A DNA stretch of 24,554 bases from a virus (IMGVR_UViG_3300042562_000534:1-24554); one strand, 5' to 3'. Counted from the first letter of the stretch, positions 16,439-22,399 are shown. Notes: a model not told the origin generated them from the sequence alone. Program-made: numbers and translations.

Positions 16439-16623
16439 TATCTTTTTAATTTATTAACAATGTCTGTAAATCCCTGGATGCCTATATAAGCAGTGGCTAT
16501 TATAACCCAATCTGTTGAACTTAAGTAACCAGAAAATAATCCGGCACTTGCCACAGCAAATACCATAAGTTTTCTACTAACCCATTTATTTAAGTATAAA
16601 TCTATTTTTTCTTTTGTGCTCAT
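16438..16623 (-). CDS. Holin-like small membrane protein 1
   Basis: 61 residues with two likely membrane helices (about 19-33 and 38-52) separated by a short Ser-Ser-Thr-Asp-Trp turn, with charged ends. This is a common holin layout in Bacteroidota phages. It is the first gene of the lysis cassette and couples to the next by a TAATG overlap. With a second small membrane protein beside it, one may be the holin and the other a regulator; sequence alone cannot tell which. Confidence 0.7.
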   Translation of the reverse strand: MSTKEKIDLYLNKWVSRKLMVFAVASAGLFSGYLSSTDWVIIATAYIGIQGFTDIVNKLKR

Positions 16624-16627
16624 AATT

Positions 16628-17842
16628 TTATATTATATCCATTCTAAAAGTTTTCCATCCATTATCAGCGTATCCACAAAAAGTTTGTAAATTAGTATCA
16701 TACACGATTAAACCATTTGCAGGACTTACTATATCTTCTCTTTCAGAACTCGTCATTCTCGGGGGCAAGAAACCTTTAGAATTAGAATCAACTTGTAACT
16801 TAGCCGTCTTTTCTATTATTGTTACACCTACTCCAACGCTTTGATCTGAATCTACTATTAGAGCAGTCAATGTCGCCCCTAACATATTAGTAGTTTGAAA
16901 TCTTATATTACCTCCATTCGTTGCGTTTTGAAATGTAAATTGATTCGTAGAGTTTTCAAATAATGCAGCAGCAGCGCCGGTTAAATTTGTAAACCTTATG
17001 GTTGATGTTCCTGCTGCATCTATATTTTCAATATTTATTCTAGTCGGTTGAGGTTGATTTTTTACAACATCTAATAAGTTATTAGGGGCTATTGTTCCTA
17101 TTCCTATATTACCTCTTAATATTGTTTTTGTAATGTTAGCGTTACCTAAAGTAATAGTATTTGACCCTTGACCAATAGTCTCTGCCCCAATCACTATCTC
17201 ATTAGTAGAATCGTCTTGTAAAGCTTTTGCGTTTGTTCCTAAAAAAGTACTGTTACTTGCTGTTGTAAGAGGGGTTATTCCGTCTGCAATCCAAACCCCA
17301 GAAGCTCTACCAACCGCAGTGTTATTACTTCCTGACGCAAGCCAATATAAAGGGTATGTTCCTACTCCTGTGTTATAGTTGCCACTTATACTACGCGACA
17401 ACACGCCGTAACCAATCCCAGCATTTTCTAATCCTGTAGTGTTTAACCACAATGCGTAATTTCCAATTGCACTATTCTTTATACCTGTGGTATTTTTGCT
17501 AAGAGTTTCTCTTCCAAAACTAGTTAACCAATAACCTGTCGTATTGTCAAGTAACGCATTAAGTCCAAACACTGTGTTTTCGTCATTACTTCCAGTGCCC
17601 CTACCGACAGTAATAGAATTAACAGTCAAATCAAACTCTCCTAAATTAACTGGTCCAATAGCCCCTGTATAGGGAACATAATCTATCAATACATTTGTTG
17701 TAATAAATGTTGCTAAACTACCTATTGAAAAGCTCTTAGTTTGGTTTTTAGTTCGGCCACCTACTATTACAGTAGATGTTCCTACTAAAGTATCCGTTGC
17801 TAGTATACCACCGCTAGGTGGGTAACTGTATATTATTGCCAT
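16628..17842 (-). CDS. Tail fibre with YadA-like beta-roll repeats
   Basis: A 404-residue fibre. The N-terminus (Met-Ala-Ile-Ile-Tyr-Ser-Tyr-Pro-Pro-Ser) resembles that of the neighbouring collagen-like protein and probably docks to the virion. Residues about 85-220 carry degenerate repeats of the form Asn-Thr-Thr-Gly-X-X-Asn-X-Ala-X-Gly, a YadA/trimeric-adhesin beta-roll pattern. The C-terminus (Gly-Phe-Leu-Pro-Pro-Arg-Met-Thr, then Ala-Asn-Gly-Leu-Ile-Val-Tyr-Asp-Thr) is a module often seen at the end of Bacteroidota surface and fibre proteins. Receptor binding is inferred from architecture. It is followed 4 bp later by the lysis cassette. Confidence 0.85.
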   Translation of the reverse strand: MAIIYSYPPSGGILATDTLVGTSTVIVGGRTKNQTKSFSIGSLATFITTNVLIDYVPYTGAIGPVNLGEFDLTVNSITVGRGTGSNDENTVFGLNALLDNTTGYWLTSFGRETLSKNTTGIKNSAIGNYALWLNTTGLENAGIGYGVLSRSISGNYNTGVGTYPLYWLASGSNNTAVGRASGVWIADGITPLTTASNSTFLGTNAKALQDDSTNEIVIGAETIGQGSNTITLGNANITKTILRGNIGIGTIAPNNLLDVVKNQPQPTRINIENIDAAGTSTIRFTNLTGAAAALFENSTNQFTFQNATNGGNIRFQTTNMLGATLTALIVDSDQSVGVGVTIIEKTAKLQVDSNSKGFLPPRMTSSEREDIVSPANGLIVYDTNLQTFCGYADNGWKTFRMDII

Positions 17843-17847
17843 ATTTT

Positions 17848-18861
17848 TTAGTATACTTTAGTTAATGTAAAATTTCTTGATAATATTGAATTATCCGCAT
17901 TATTTGTATTCCATTGCACAGTTACATTAAGTGTATTATTAATAGTAGTATCAAATGTTGTATTGTTAACAGCGCTTAATACATATCCTTCAAACTGGGT
18001 TCCGCCATTCCTAATATAAGAAAATAAACCCCCAGATGAAATAGACGCAACACCAGCTGTACCTAATGCCCTAACCGTAAAATATAAGGTTAGTATCCAG
18101 GACTTATCTGTAGCAGCTGCTAAATCAATTACTCCGGTATCAGCGAGCAAAGCTCCCGACAATGTTTTTATTCTAATTCGTATTTCCGAAGAACTTAAAC
18201 AAGAAATTAACCCGTCTAAAGATGCTTGGAAAGAATCCCCTATTTGAAATCCATTCGCTGGTACAGTTAATGTTCCTACTCCAGCGCCTATTATTGTTGT
18301 TTCTGTTATTGTAGCGGTTACAGGTCCACCGTCTGTAGTTTGGGCAAATAATCCTGGTAATCCAGCTGGTCCTTGCTCACCTTGAACGCCTTGAATTCCC
18401 TGTTCTCCTTGGACTCCTTGTATTCCTTGAGGACCTTGATCTCCGGGAGGCCCTTTAATATCTCCAGCATCAAACCACACTGTTCCATTCCAAGACCAAA
18501 GACTACCGTCATCGAGTGTAATCCACGCGTCCCCAACATTAACCCCAGGCGAACCACCAGCCCCCGCTAAAAAAGCCGCGTAGTCTACATAAGATCCTAA
18601 TATTGTAACTGAGTTACCGGCAGTTCCTTGTGGCCCCGTATTTCCTTGAACGCCTTGCTCCCCTTGAACGCCTTGCTCGCCTTGAATCCCTTGCTCTCCC
18701 GGTGGTCCTTGTGGTCCTTCGGGTATTTGTTCTTCAACTAAGCTGACTATTGACTGCAAAGGAAACAACTTTGTTGGTAATCCCTCATCAGCAAATTTAA
18801 TACCTAAAATATAGTCTACAGGCGTAGGGTCTGCGCTCGGGTAACTGCTAATTATTGCCAT
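17848..18861 (-). CDS. Collagen-like tail fibre
   Basis: A 337-residue fibre. The first 46 residues form an attachment-like domain starting Met-Ala-Ile-Ile-Ser-Ser-Tyr-Pro. Two Gly-X-Y tracts, about 49-82 and 137-170, should form triple helices; between them is a compact Trp-rich insert (Asp-Ala-Trp-Ile-Thr-Leu-Asp-Asp-Gly) typical of phage fibre modules. The C-terminal half (about 172-337) is beta-rich, with a jelly-roll or TNF-like head suspected. The protein is expected to be trimeric and exposed on the virion. It begins 1 bp after the preceding gene's stop. Confidence 0.88.
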   Translation of the reverse strand: MAIISSYPSADPTPVDYILGIKFADEGLPTKLFPLQSIVSLVEEQIPEGPQGPPGEQGIQGEQGVQGEQGVQGNTGPQGTAGNSVTILGSYVDYAAFLAGAGGSPGVNVGDAWITLDDGSLWSWNGTVWFDAGDIKGPPGDQGPQGIQGVQGEQGIQGVQGEQGPAGLPGLFAQTTDGGPVTATITETTIIGAGVGTLTVPANGFQIGDSFQASLDGLISCLSSSEIRIRIKTLSGALLADTGVIDLAAATDKSWILTLYFTVRALGTAGVASISSGGLFSYIRNGGTQFEGYVLSAVNNTTFDTTINNTLNVTVQWNTNNADNSILSRNFTLTKVY

Positions 18862-18862
18862 A

Positions 18863-19003
18863 TTATTTCTTTTTACTTTTTATTTTATTTTCTTGTTCAA
18901 GCATTGCCTTAGTCGGTTTTTTACCAGATCCTTTATTTTCTCTAATATTATCCCATAGGCCACGCTTAGACGTAGATCCATCTTTTCTTTTTAACAGTTC
19001 CAT
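18863..19003 (-). CDS. Small basic conserved phage protein
   Basis: 46 residues from the ATG at 19003 to a stop at 18863-18865. It contains Ser-Lys-Arg-Gly-Leu-Trp-Asp-Asn-Ile-Arg and Gly-Ser-Gly-Lys-Lys-Pro-Thr-Lys, a pattern I recognise from tiny proteins in many marine phages; the function is unknown. It overlaps the 3' end of the upstream gene by 13 bp and stops one base before the collagen-like fibre starts, so it is embedded in one polycistronic unit. Its Lys/Arg content suggests contact with nucleic acid or a negatively charged partner. Confidence 0.75.
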   Translation of the reverse strand: MELLKRKDGSTSKRGLWDNIRENKGSGKKPTKAMLEQENKIKSKKK

Positions 19004-19356
19004 TTGTCTAATGCTAATTTTTTTCTTGTTGGTTCTCCATTGGGTTTCTTCATAGGACCTGGCATACCAGACATCCTAGCGCAGAAAGATTTACGTCTTG
19101 CCGCATCTTTACTACCGGGTTTTAATTCCGATGGTTTTTTTGTTACTGCAGTTTGTAATTTACTACCAGGGTTAGCTGCTCTATAGCTTGCAACACCTTT
19201 AGCGTTTAATCCGCCTTTAGGATCTTTACCTTCTTTGCGAGTCCATGCCGCTGTTTTATGTAGTGGACTACATCCGCAGCCACTTGCTTCTCCAATAGTG
19301 TAACCATTGTTTTTGCTTGTCCCTAGCCCTTGAGGGCCTATACCTTTCATCTTCAT
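18991..19356 (-). CDS. DUF6321-like basic Cys-containing protein
   Basis: A 121-residue protein with Gly-Val-Ala-Ser-Tyr-Arg-Ala-Ala-Asn-Pro-Gly-Ser-Lys-Leu, then Ser-Phe-Cys-Ala-Arg-Met-Ser-Gly-Met, and the end Leu-Asp-Lys-Trp-Asn-Cys. I recognise this as the DUF6321 pattern found in many marine phages, whose function is unknown. Its N-terminal part has Cys-Gly-Cys. It overlaps the fibre-type gene upstream by one base (TAATG) and the 46-residue gene downstream by 13 bp. A virion or DNA-associated role is possible. Confidence 0.8.
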   Translation of the reverse strand: MKMKGIGPQGLGTSKNNGYTIGEASGCGCSPLHKTAAWTRKEGKDPKGGLNAKGVASYRAANPGSKLQTAVTKKPSELKPGSKDAARRKSFCARMSGMPGPMKKPNGEPTRKKLALDKWNC

Positions 19357-20009
19357 TAGTTATATACTCTTATTTCAAACGCAGTACTTTCTAATCCATT
19401 ATTATGATTATTTAACCCTATTCCAGTTGTAAGAATATTAATTTTAGTTGCGTTAACCCATTTAGTCCTTACACAGTTATTATATAATAGTTCTTTTTCA
19501 AAAAAATCATAAGGAGTACTATATGTTTTATTTTGTGTAAATAAATTAATTGATTCGCATGAATATATCCCGGGTGTTTCATAAACAAACCATACATTCC
19601 CAATAGTATTCTCTAGCACAGTTGCTACAGGGGCGCCTGTGTTGAAATATAGTGTAGCCAACCCGGGGTTCCCCTCTCCCCAGTCCGGTGTAGTTCCAGT
19701 TGCTATAAATGTGGTTAACCAATCATTATTTGGGGCTCCAACATTTGTAAAATCATAGCCTCTACCTAACCCATTTGCTATAGTATATGTTCTTCCAATT
19801 ACCAACTCTCCGCTATTTATAGAACTTGGGCCATCCCCATCATCCTGTGTCAATAAAGCAGTGAATACTTGATAAGAGCGAACTGTATTTGTAACATCCT
19901 CCATCGTGTACCATTGTTGCATTGCTTTTAAAGCCGCACTACCTGAATACGTTGTGTTAGTACTTTTACTAACCATAAAGACTTTCTCTTCCGCTGGAAT
20001 TATTGCCAT
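19356..20009 (-). CDS. Fibre-type virion protein sharing the Met-Ala-Ile-Ile start
   Basis: A 217-residue protein from the ATG at 20009. The frame is open upstream to 20204, but that extension overlaps the previous gene by 185 bp, and the Met-Ala-Ile-Ile start plus an A/T-rich leader matches the two other fibre genes. A middle section (Leu-Val-Ile-Gly-Arg-Thr-Tyr-Thr-Ile, then Asp-Phe-Thr-Asn-Val-Gly-Ala, Phe-Ile-Ala-Thr-Gly-Thr-Thr-Pro) is a small beta module common in phage tail and fibre proteins. The rest is beta-rich with no enzyme motif. A role as a tail accessory or short fibre is likely. Confidence 0.78.
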   Translation of the reverse strand: MAIIPAEEKVFMVSKSTNTTYSGSAALKAMQQWYTMEDVTNTVRSYQVFTALLTQDDGDGPSSINSGELVIGRTYTIANGLGRGYDFTNVGAPNNDWLTTFIATGTTPDWGEGNPGLATLYFNTGAPVATVLENTIGNVWFVYETPGIYSCESINLFTQNKTYSTPYDFFEKELLYNNCVRTKWVNATKINILTTGIGLNNHNNGLESTAFEIRVYN

Positions 20010-20019
20010 ATTATTTGTT

Positions 20020-20784
20020 TTATTTTGTGCTATATTTTTTACCGCTTTCACTCTTAGTACCATTCCCATCGTTACCTCTATTCCTTTTAGCCGTCTCCCA
20101 CTGTTGGTCTTCATGGTCCCAATCTTTACCTTTACCACTAGGATCCGCTCGATGCTTTCTTTGCGCATGTGCCTTCTTTGCCCTTCTATCATCTGTCTTA
20201 GCAAACGCCAAATCTCTATCCGCTTTAGCCTTAGCTGCCTTAGGAGATAACTTTTGTTTTAATAAAGGGGATTTCTTTTTACGAGCCAACATATCTTTAG
20301 CAGTCTCTGTGCCTATGCCACTAGTCCCATACTTCTCAACATTAGATACTACATTCTTTTTATTAGAAACACTACCTATAGCATTGTTGACAATATCTTT
20401 ACCCATTTCCTGTAACCCATTTATAATACCATTCTCGCTATTGAACGAAGCAACCTCATGCGCTGCTCCTAAAACATTAGCTCCTATGCCTCCAGCAATA
20501 TTGCCAAGGATTCCCCCACCTAACTTTTTAGATATAGCTTGGCGCGTATACATACTAGCAGCCGCGTGCCTAACCTTATCAGCCTTCATGTCATCTCCTT
20601 TATTTCTTGCCGTATAATCATCAGCAATAGACTGAGCCCTAGTCTCAGGGTATCCTAAAGTCTTATCAACACGCTCCTCAAGTCCGTATACTTTTTTGTA
20701 TACCTTATCAGAACCCTTATCGTAAAGCGTAGGCTTATTCTTATCCTGATATAGAGGTGATTGATTTCTTAATTTAAACGCCAT
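20020..20784 (-). CDS. Basic virion-type protein with Arg-His...His-Glu motif; first leftward gene
   Basis: A 254-residue protein, Lys/Ala-rich and basic. Residues about 65-113 hold Asp-Lys-Val-Arg-His-Ala-Ala-Ala-Ser, a Gly-rich hydrophobic stretch (Gly-Gly-Gly-Ile-Leu-Gly-Asn-Ile-Ala-Gly-Gly), and Leu-Gly-Ala-Ala-His-Glu. An Asp-X-X-Arg-His...His-Glu pairing is a motif I associate with DUF6973-like segments in phage structural and toxin-type proteins; this is tentative. The C-terminus is charged and low in complexity. It starts Met-Ala-Phe-Lys, like the small metallopeptidase. It heads the leftward block, so it is read first from the divergent region. Confidence 0.75.
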   Translation of the reverse strand: MAFKLRNQSPLYQDKNKPTLYDKGSDKVYKKVYGLEERVDKTLGYPETRAQSIADDYTARNKGDDMKADKVRHAAASMYTRQAISKKLGGGILGNIAGGIGANVLGAAHEVASFNSENGIINGLQEMGKDIVNNAIGSVSNKKNVVSNVEKYGTSGIGTETAKDMLARKKKSPLLKQKLSPKAAKAKADRDLAFAKTDDRRAKKAHAQRKHRADPSGKGKDWDHEDQQWETAKRNRGNDGNGTKSESGKKYSTK

Positions 20785-20794
20785 AGTATATGTT

Positions 20795-20817
20795 ATTTAT
20801 AATCTATACAATTACGC
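20795..20817 (-). promoter_or_regulatory. Candidate late promoter for the first leftward gene
   Basis: On the minus strand GCGTAAT (20817-20811) is followed nine bases later by TATAAAT (20801-20795), about 11 bp before the ATG at 20784. The same pair of motifs stands before the secreted-protein gene. If this is a promoter the leader is very short. Confidence 0.3.
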
Positions 20818-20836
20818 ATTGTAATCAATTCTCACA

Positions 20837-20884
20837 GTGTGACATTAGCCTACTATTTTTATATATAACTACCTTACGTCACAC
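20837..20884. repeat. GTGTGAC palindrome, copy 1 (diverged)
   Basis: The 5' arm GTGTGACATTAGCCTACTA and 3' arm ending GTCACAC pair over seven perfect outer bases, then imperfectly. The 5' arm matches copies at 22825 and 22934 almost base for base. A TTTT follows on the plus strand. It lies inside the divergent region, where a plus-strand terminator has no obvious upstream gene; on the minus strand it would fall in the leader of any transcript starting near 20987. Confidence 0.7.
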
Positions 20885-20972
20885 TTTTCGTTCATTTATT
20901 ATAACCAATCGCTGTATGTCTATTGTAATAAGATGCAAAAAAAAATATTATAAAAAATTTTTATGAGTGTTG

Positions 20973-20992
20973 AAAAAATGTTATTACAAATA
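20973..20992. repeat. Direct repeat, first copy
   Basis: AAAAAATGTTATTACAAATA occurs exactly here and again at 21015-21034, 42 bp apart start to start (about four helical turns). It could be a binding site pair or a promoter duplication. Confidence 0.8.
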
Positions 20993-21020
20993 TATATATA
21001 AGGGAAATGTATTCAAAAAA
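20987..21020 (-). promoter_or_regulatory. Candidate host-type (Bacteroidota sigma) leftward promoter
   Basis: On the minus strand a TTTTTTG (-33-like, 21020-21014) is followed by a 19-bp spacer and TATATTTG (20994-20987). This fits the published Bacteroidota consensus TTTG - about 19 bp - TAnnTTTG. It points to the leftward block, with a leader of about 200 bp containing the palindrome at 20837-20884. In A/T-rich sequence chance matches are possible. Confidence 0.45.
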
Positions 21021-21034
21021 TGTTATTACAAATA
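21015..21034. repeat. Direct repeat, second copy
   Basis: This is an identical 20-bp copy of 20973-20992. It overlaps the -33-like element of the leftward promoter candidate; the sequence beyond it differs (AAGGAG instead of the TA tract). Confidence 0.8.
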
Positions 21035-21139
21035 AAGGAGTAAGGGGTTACATACTACGTTTAGCCTCTCCTTTTGCATAGGGAAACGAATTGTGTTTAC
21101 CCCACCCCCCCAACGATTTATGGGTTTACCCAAAATGAT

Positions 21140-21420
21140 TTACCTTTTCCGGTGCGTGTGTGATACGATCTAGCTATCTCGTGTATGATATGTGTATGTA
21201 TATGGCATGATGCGTTTAGCGCGACGATATACGCGCTGTGGCGTGTGTATGATATGTTATATGATTGCATGCGATATGGCATTGCGTGTATGTTATACTA
21301 GATGATGTGCATTGTGTTGAGCTATAGCAGGTGTGTGTACATATGATGCACGATATGGTGTGGTAATGTGTATTACGTTGCACTCTTGCATGCTAACAGT
21401 GTTACCTCATCGTGCTGCAT
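21140..21420. other. G/T-rich, mostly alternating purine-pyrimidine segment
   Basis: About 280 bp dominated by interleaved short words such as GTGTATGATATG (near 21181; GTGTGTATGATATG near 21244), GATATGGCAT and GCGTGTAT, largely alternating purine and pyrimidine, with clearly higher GC than its surroundings. A small inverted repeat AGCGCG...CGCGCT sits near 21219-21238. No open reading frame of note runs through it. Such sequence is prone to Z-form or unwinding and is a candidate origin or regulatory region. Confidence 0.5.
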
Positions 21421-21449
21421 CATATCTAATAACGCGGAGCAACGCGGAG

Positions 21450-21472
21450 CGTGTATAGCAACGCGTATAGCA
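21450..21472. repeat. 23-bp exact direct repeat, copy 1
   Basis: The segment (starting CGTGTATAGCAACGCG and ending GTATAGCA) is identical to 23134-23156, 1684 bp away, and a shortened form GTGTATAGCAA lies at 21773-21783. All three precede a rightward promoter-like element, here ending 6 bp before it. Confidence 0.8.
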
Positions 21473-21478
21473 AATCCC

Positions 21479-21518
21479 TACAGTCTAAGTACGACCTAGA
21501 TCTGATAATATATATGAA
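21479..21518 (+). promoter_or_regulatory. Early promoter-like element A
   Basis: TACAGTCTAAG, then TACGACC, then TGATAATATATATGAA. TACA and TGATAAT are 24 bp apart, as in all eight copies. The ATG of the 29-residue gene is 45 bp after TGATAAT. GTATAGCAA lies 5 bp upstream, as in copy B. Confidence 0.75.
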
Positions 21519-21547
21519 TATAAATACTAACAATAAATAAATTAACT

Positions 21548-21637
21548 ATGAATAATCTAATTAACAATCTAGAATTAAGAATTAAAGTTGCCTTTAAAAA
21601 TCAGGCCATATTGGAATCATTAGGACTTTATAAATAA
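21548..21637 (+). CDS. Micro-protein, 29 residues
   Basis: The first rightward gene after element A. It is helical-looking, with Asn/Leu-rich and basic parts (Leu-Glu-Leu-Arg-Ile-Lys-Val-Ala-Phe-Lys) and ends Ser-Leu-Gly-Leu-Tyr-Lys. Its leader (AAATAAATTAACT before the ATG) closely resembles that of the gene at 24154, supporting expression. The function is unknown. A different frame just after the stop (21645-21683) reads Leu-Thr-Glu-Glu-Gln-Ile-Asp-Tyr-Ile-Ser-Lys-Ile, so a longer ancestral protein broken by a frameshift is possible. Confidence 0.5.
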   Translation: MNNLINNLELRIKVAFKNQAILESLGLYK

Positions 21638-21662
21638 ATATAAGTTGACTGAAGAACAGATA

Positions 21663-21685
21663 GATTATATATCTAAGATATAATC
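21663..21685 (+). other. Perfect inverted repeat (8-bp arms)
   Basis: GATTATAT and ATATAATC flank a 7-base loop just after the first micro-gene, and 13 bp further on there is a terminator-like hairpin. It may be a transcript-end structure or a remnant. Confidence 0.5.
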
Positions 21686-21698
21686 AGGTCTAATATTT

Positions 21699-21720
21699 AA
21701 CCCTATTACTTGGGTTTTAT
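21699..21720 (+). terminator. Rho-independent terminator-like hairpin
   Basis: AACCC and GGGTT form a stem around an 8-base loop, followed by a TTTATT run. It is placed after the first micro-gene and before element B, so it would end that short transcript. Confidence 0.6.
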
Positions 21721-21749
21721 TACTCTCTCTAGGGGGAATTGACAGGCGG

Positions 21750-21774
21750 AGCCGTGGCTTAACCCCATCGGGGT
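21750..21774 (+). other. Two small hairpins upstream of element B
   Basis: AGCC-GT-GGCT (21750-21759) and ACCCC-ATC-GGGGT (21762-21774) are adjacent. With GCGGAGC just before them and GTGTATAGCAA right after, they form a GC-rich block in the 225-bp gap before the next gene; GCGGAGC and GTGTATAGCAA also precede element A. They may be regulatory or part of an untranslated RNA. Confidence 0.4.
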
Positions 21775-21788
21775 GTATAGCAAGTTCT

Positions 21789-21828
21789 TACAGTCTAGGC
21801 ACGACAAGTAAATGATAATATATATGAA
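21789..21828 (+). promoter_or_regulatory. Early promoter-like element B
   Basis: TACAGTCTAGG, CACGACAAG, TGATAATATATATGAA with the invariant 24-bp spacing. GTATAGCAA stands 5 bp upstream, exactly as in A. The next ATG (21863) is 50 bp after TGATAAT. Confidence 0.75.
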
Positions 21829-21862
21829 TTAAATAAATAATAACAATCTAAATAAATATAAA

Positions 21863-22045
21863 ATGACTTTAAAAATCAATCAAAATTTCAAATCTTTAAT
21901 TAATTCAATATTAATTAATTCTAATAAATTAGAACATTCTTTTTTTATATTAAATAATAATTTAGTAATAAATAAAAATGACCTAGAACAGGTTGATAAA
22001 TTATTGACTAGAAATCTTTATAAATATAAAGTTCTACAGTCTTAA
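21863..22045 (+). CDS. Small early protein, 60 residues
   Basis: A polar, Asn/Lys/Leu-rich protein of alternating helical character (Asn-Lys-Asn-Asp-Leu-Glu-Gln-Val-Asp-Lys-Leu-Leu-Thr-Arg). There is no membrane segment or motif I recognise. It starts at an ATG with an A-rich leader downstream of element B. Its last four codons (Val-Leu-Gln-Ser plus stop) are read from the start of element C, so gene end and next promoter overlap. It is likely an early host-interaction protein, by position only. Confidence 0.65.
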   Translation: MTLKINQNFKSLINSILINSNKLEHSFFILNNNLVINKNDLEQVDKLLTRNLYKYKVLQS

Positions 22046-22074
22046 TACGGACAGTAAATGATAATATATATGAA
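22035..22074 (+). promoter_or_regulatory. Early promoter-like element C
   Basis: TACAGTCTTAA, TACGGACAG, TGATAATATATATGAA; 24-bp spacing. It overlaps the 3' end of the 60-residue gene. The next ATG (22112) lies 53 bp after TGATAAT. Confidence 0.75.
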
Positions 22075-22111
22075 TAAAGAAATTAATAATAATAAATAAA
22101 TCAAATAAAAA

Positions 22112-22318
22112 ATGGAACAATCTAAATTATCTAAAAAGGAATTAAAAAGGTTATTAACTAAGCAAGGCCTAATACAGTTATTAGAAGACCTAAATAATAA
22201 CCCAGACCTATACCCAACAGAAGAGGAAGAGGACCAGATAGCTGATTACTATGGAGTCTTAGTAGACGGTGAAGACCATAAGGTATGGCTACAGTTTATA
22301 ATAAATAACTATGCCTAA
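22112..22318 (+). CDS. Small acidic early protein, 68 residues
   Basis: It starts with a Lys/Leu-rich helix (Ser-Lys-Lys-Glu-Leu-Lys-Arg-Leu-Leu) and turns strongly acidic in the middle (Thr-Glu-Glu-Glu-Glu-Asp), then Trp-Leu-Gln-Phe-Ile-Ile-Asn near the end. No family is recognised. Acidic mini-proteins are common among phage early genes as inhibitors or DNA mimics, but nothing specific supports that here. It is preceded by element C and followed by a terminator-like hairpin, so it is probably monocistronic. Confidence 0.7.
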   Translation: MEQSKLSKKELKRLLTKQGLIQLLEDLNNNPDLYPTEEEEDQIADYYGVLVDGEDHKVWLQFIINNYA

Positions 22319-22324
22319 TACCCC

Positions 22325-22355
22325 TAAGCCTAAGTAAGCTTTAAAAAGGCTTTAT
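22325..22355 (+). terminator. Terminator-like hairpin after the 68-residue gene
   Basis: TAAGCC and GGCTTT pair across a loop of about 17 bases (an inner AAGC/GCTT pairing is an alternative), followed by TATTAT. It separates the acidic gene from element D. Confidence 0.45.
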
Positions 22356-22359
22356 TATC

Positions 22360-22399
22360 TACAGTCTTAATACGACCTAATAATGATAATATAATTGAA
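22360..22399 (+). promoter_or_regulatory. Early promoter-like element D
   Basis: TACAGTCTTAA, TACGACCTA, TGATAATATAATTGAA; 24-bp spacing. The ATG at 22434 is 50 bp after TGATAAT. Confidence 0.75.

Larger units (their letters stand above)
20785..21547. other. Divergent control region between the leftward and rightward gene blocks
   Basis: These 763 bp separate the two transcription blocks and hold no convincing gene. In order there are a leftward leader (20785-20825), an imperfect GTGTGAC palindrome (20837-20884), an A/T tract, a direct-repeat pair (20973-21034), a C-rich stretch with C7 at 21105-21111 and the small palindrome GGGTTTACCC (21122-21131), a GC-richer G/T-biased segment (about 21140-21420), tandem AACGCGGAGC repeats (21431-21450), and the first rightward promoter-like element. 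Base composition differs sharply from the rest of the window. An origin of replication or master switch is plausible. Confidence 0.6.

Noticed and set aside
20010-20204. Upstream extension of the fibre-type gene at 19356-20009
   Set aside because: It would overlap the previous gene by 185 bp, and the extension is a basic shadow of that gene. The Met-Ala-Ile-Ile start matches the two sister fibres.
20003-20617. A 204-codon plus-strand open frame
   Set aside because: It is antisense to the leftward genes at 20020-20784 and 19356-20009. Its Leu/Ser/Pro/Ala-rich hydrophobic translation is what the reverse of a Lys/Ala-rich gene gives, and no promoter-like element precedes it.
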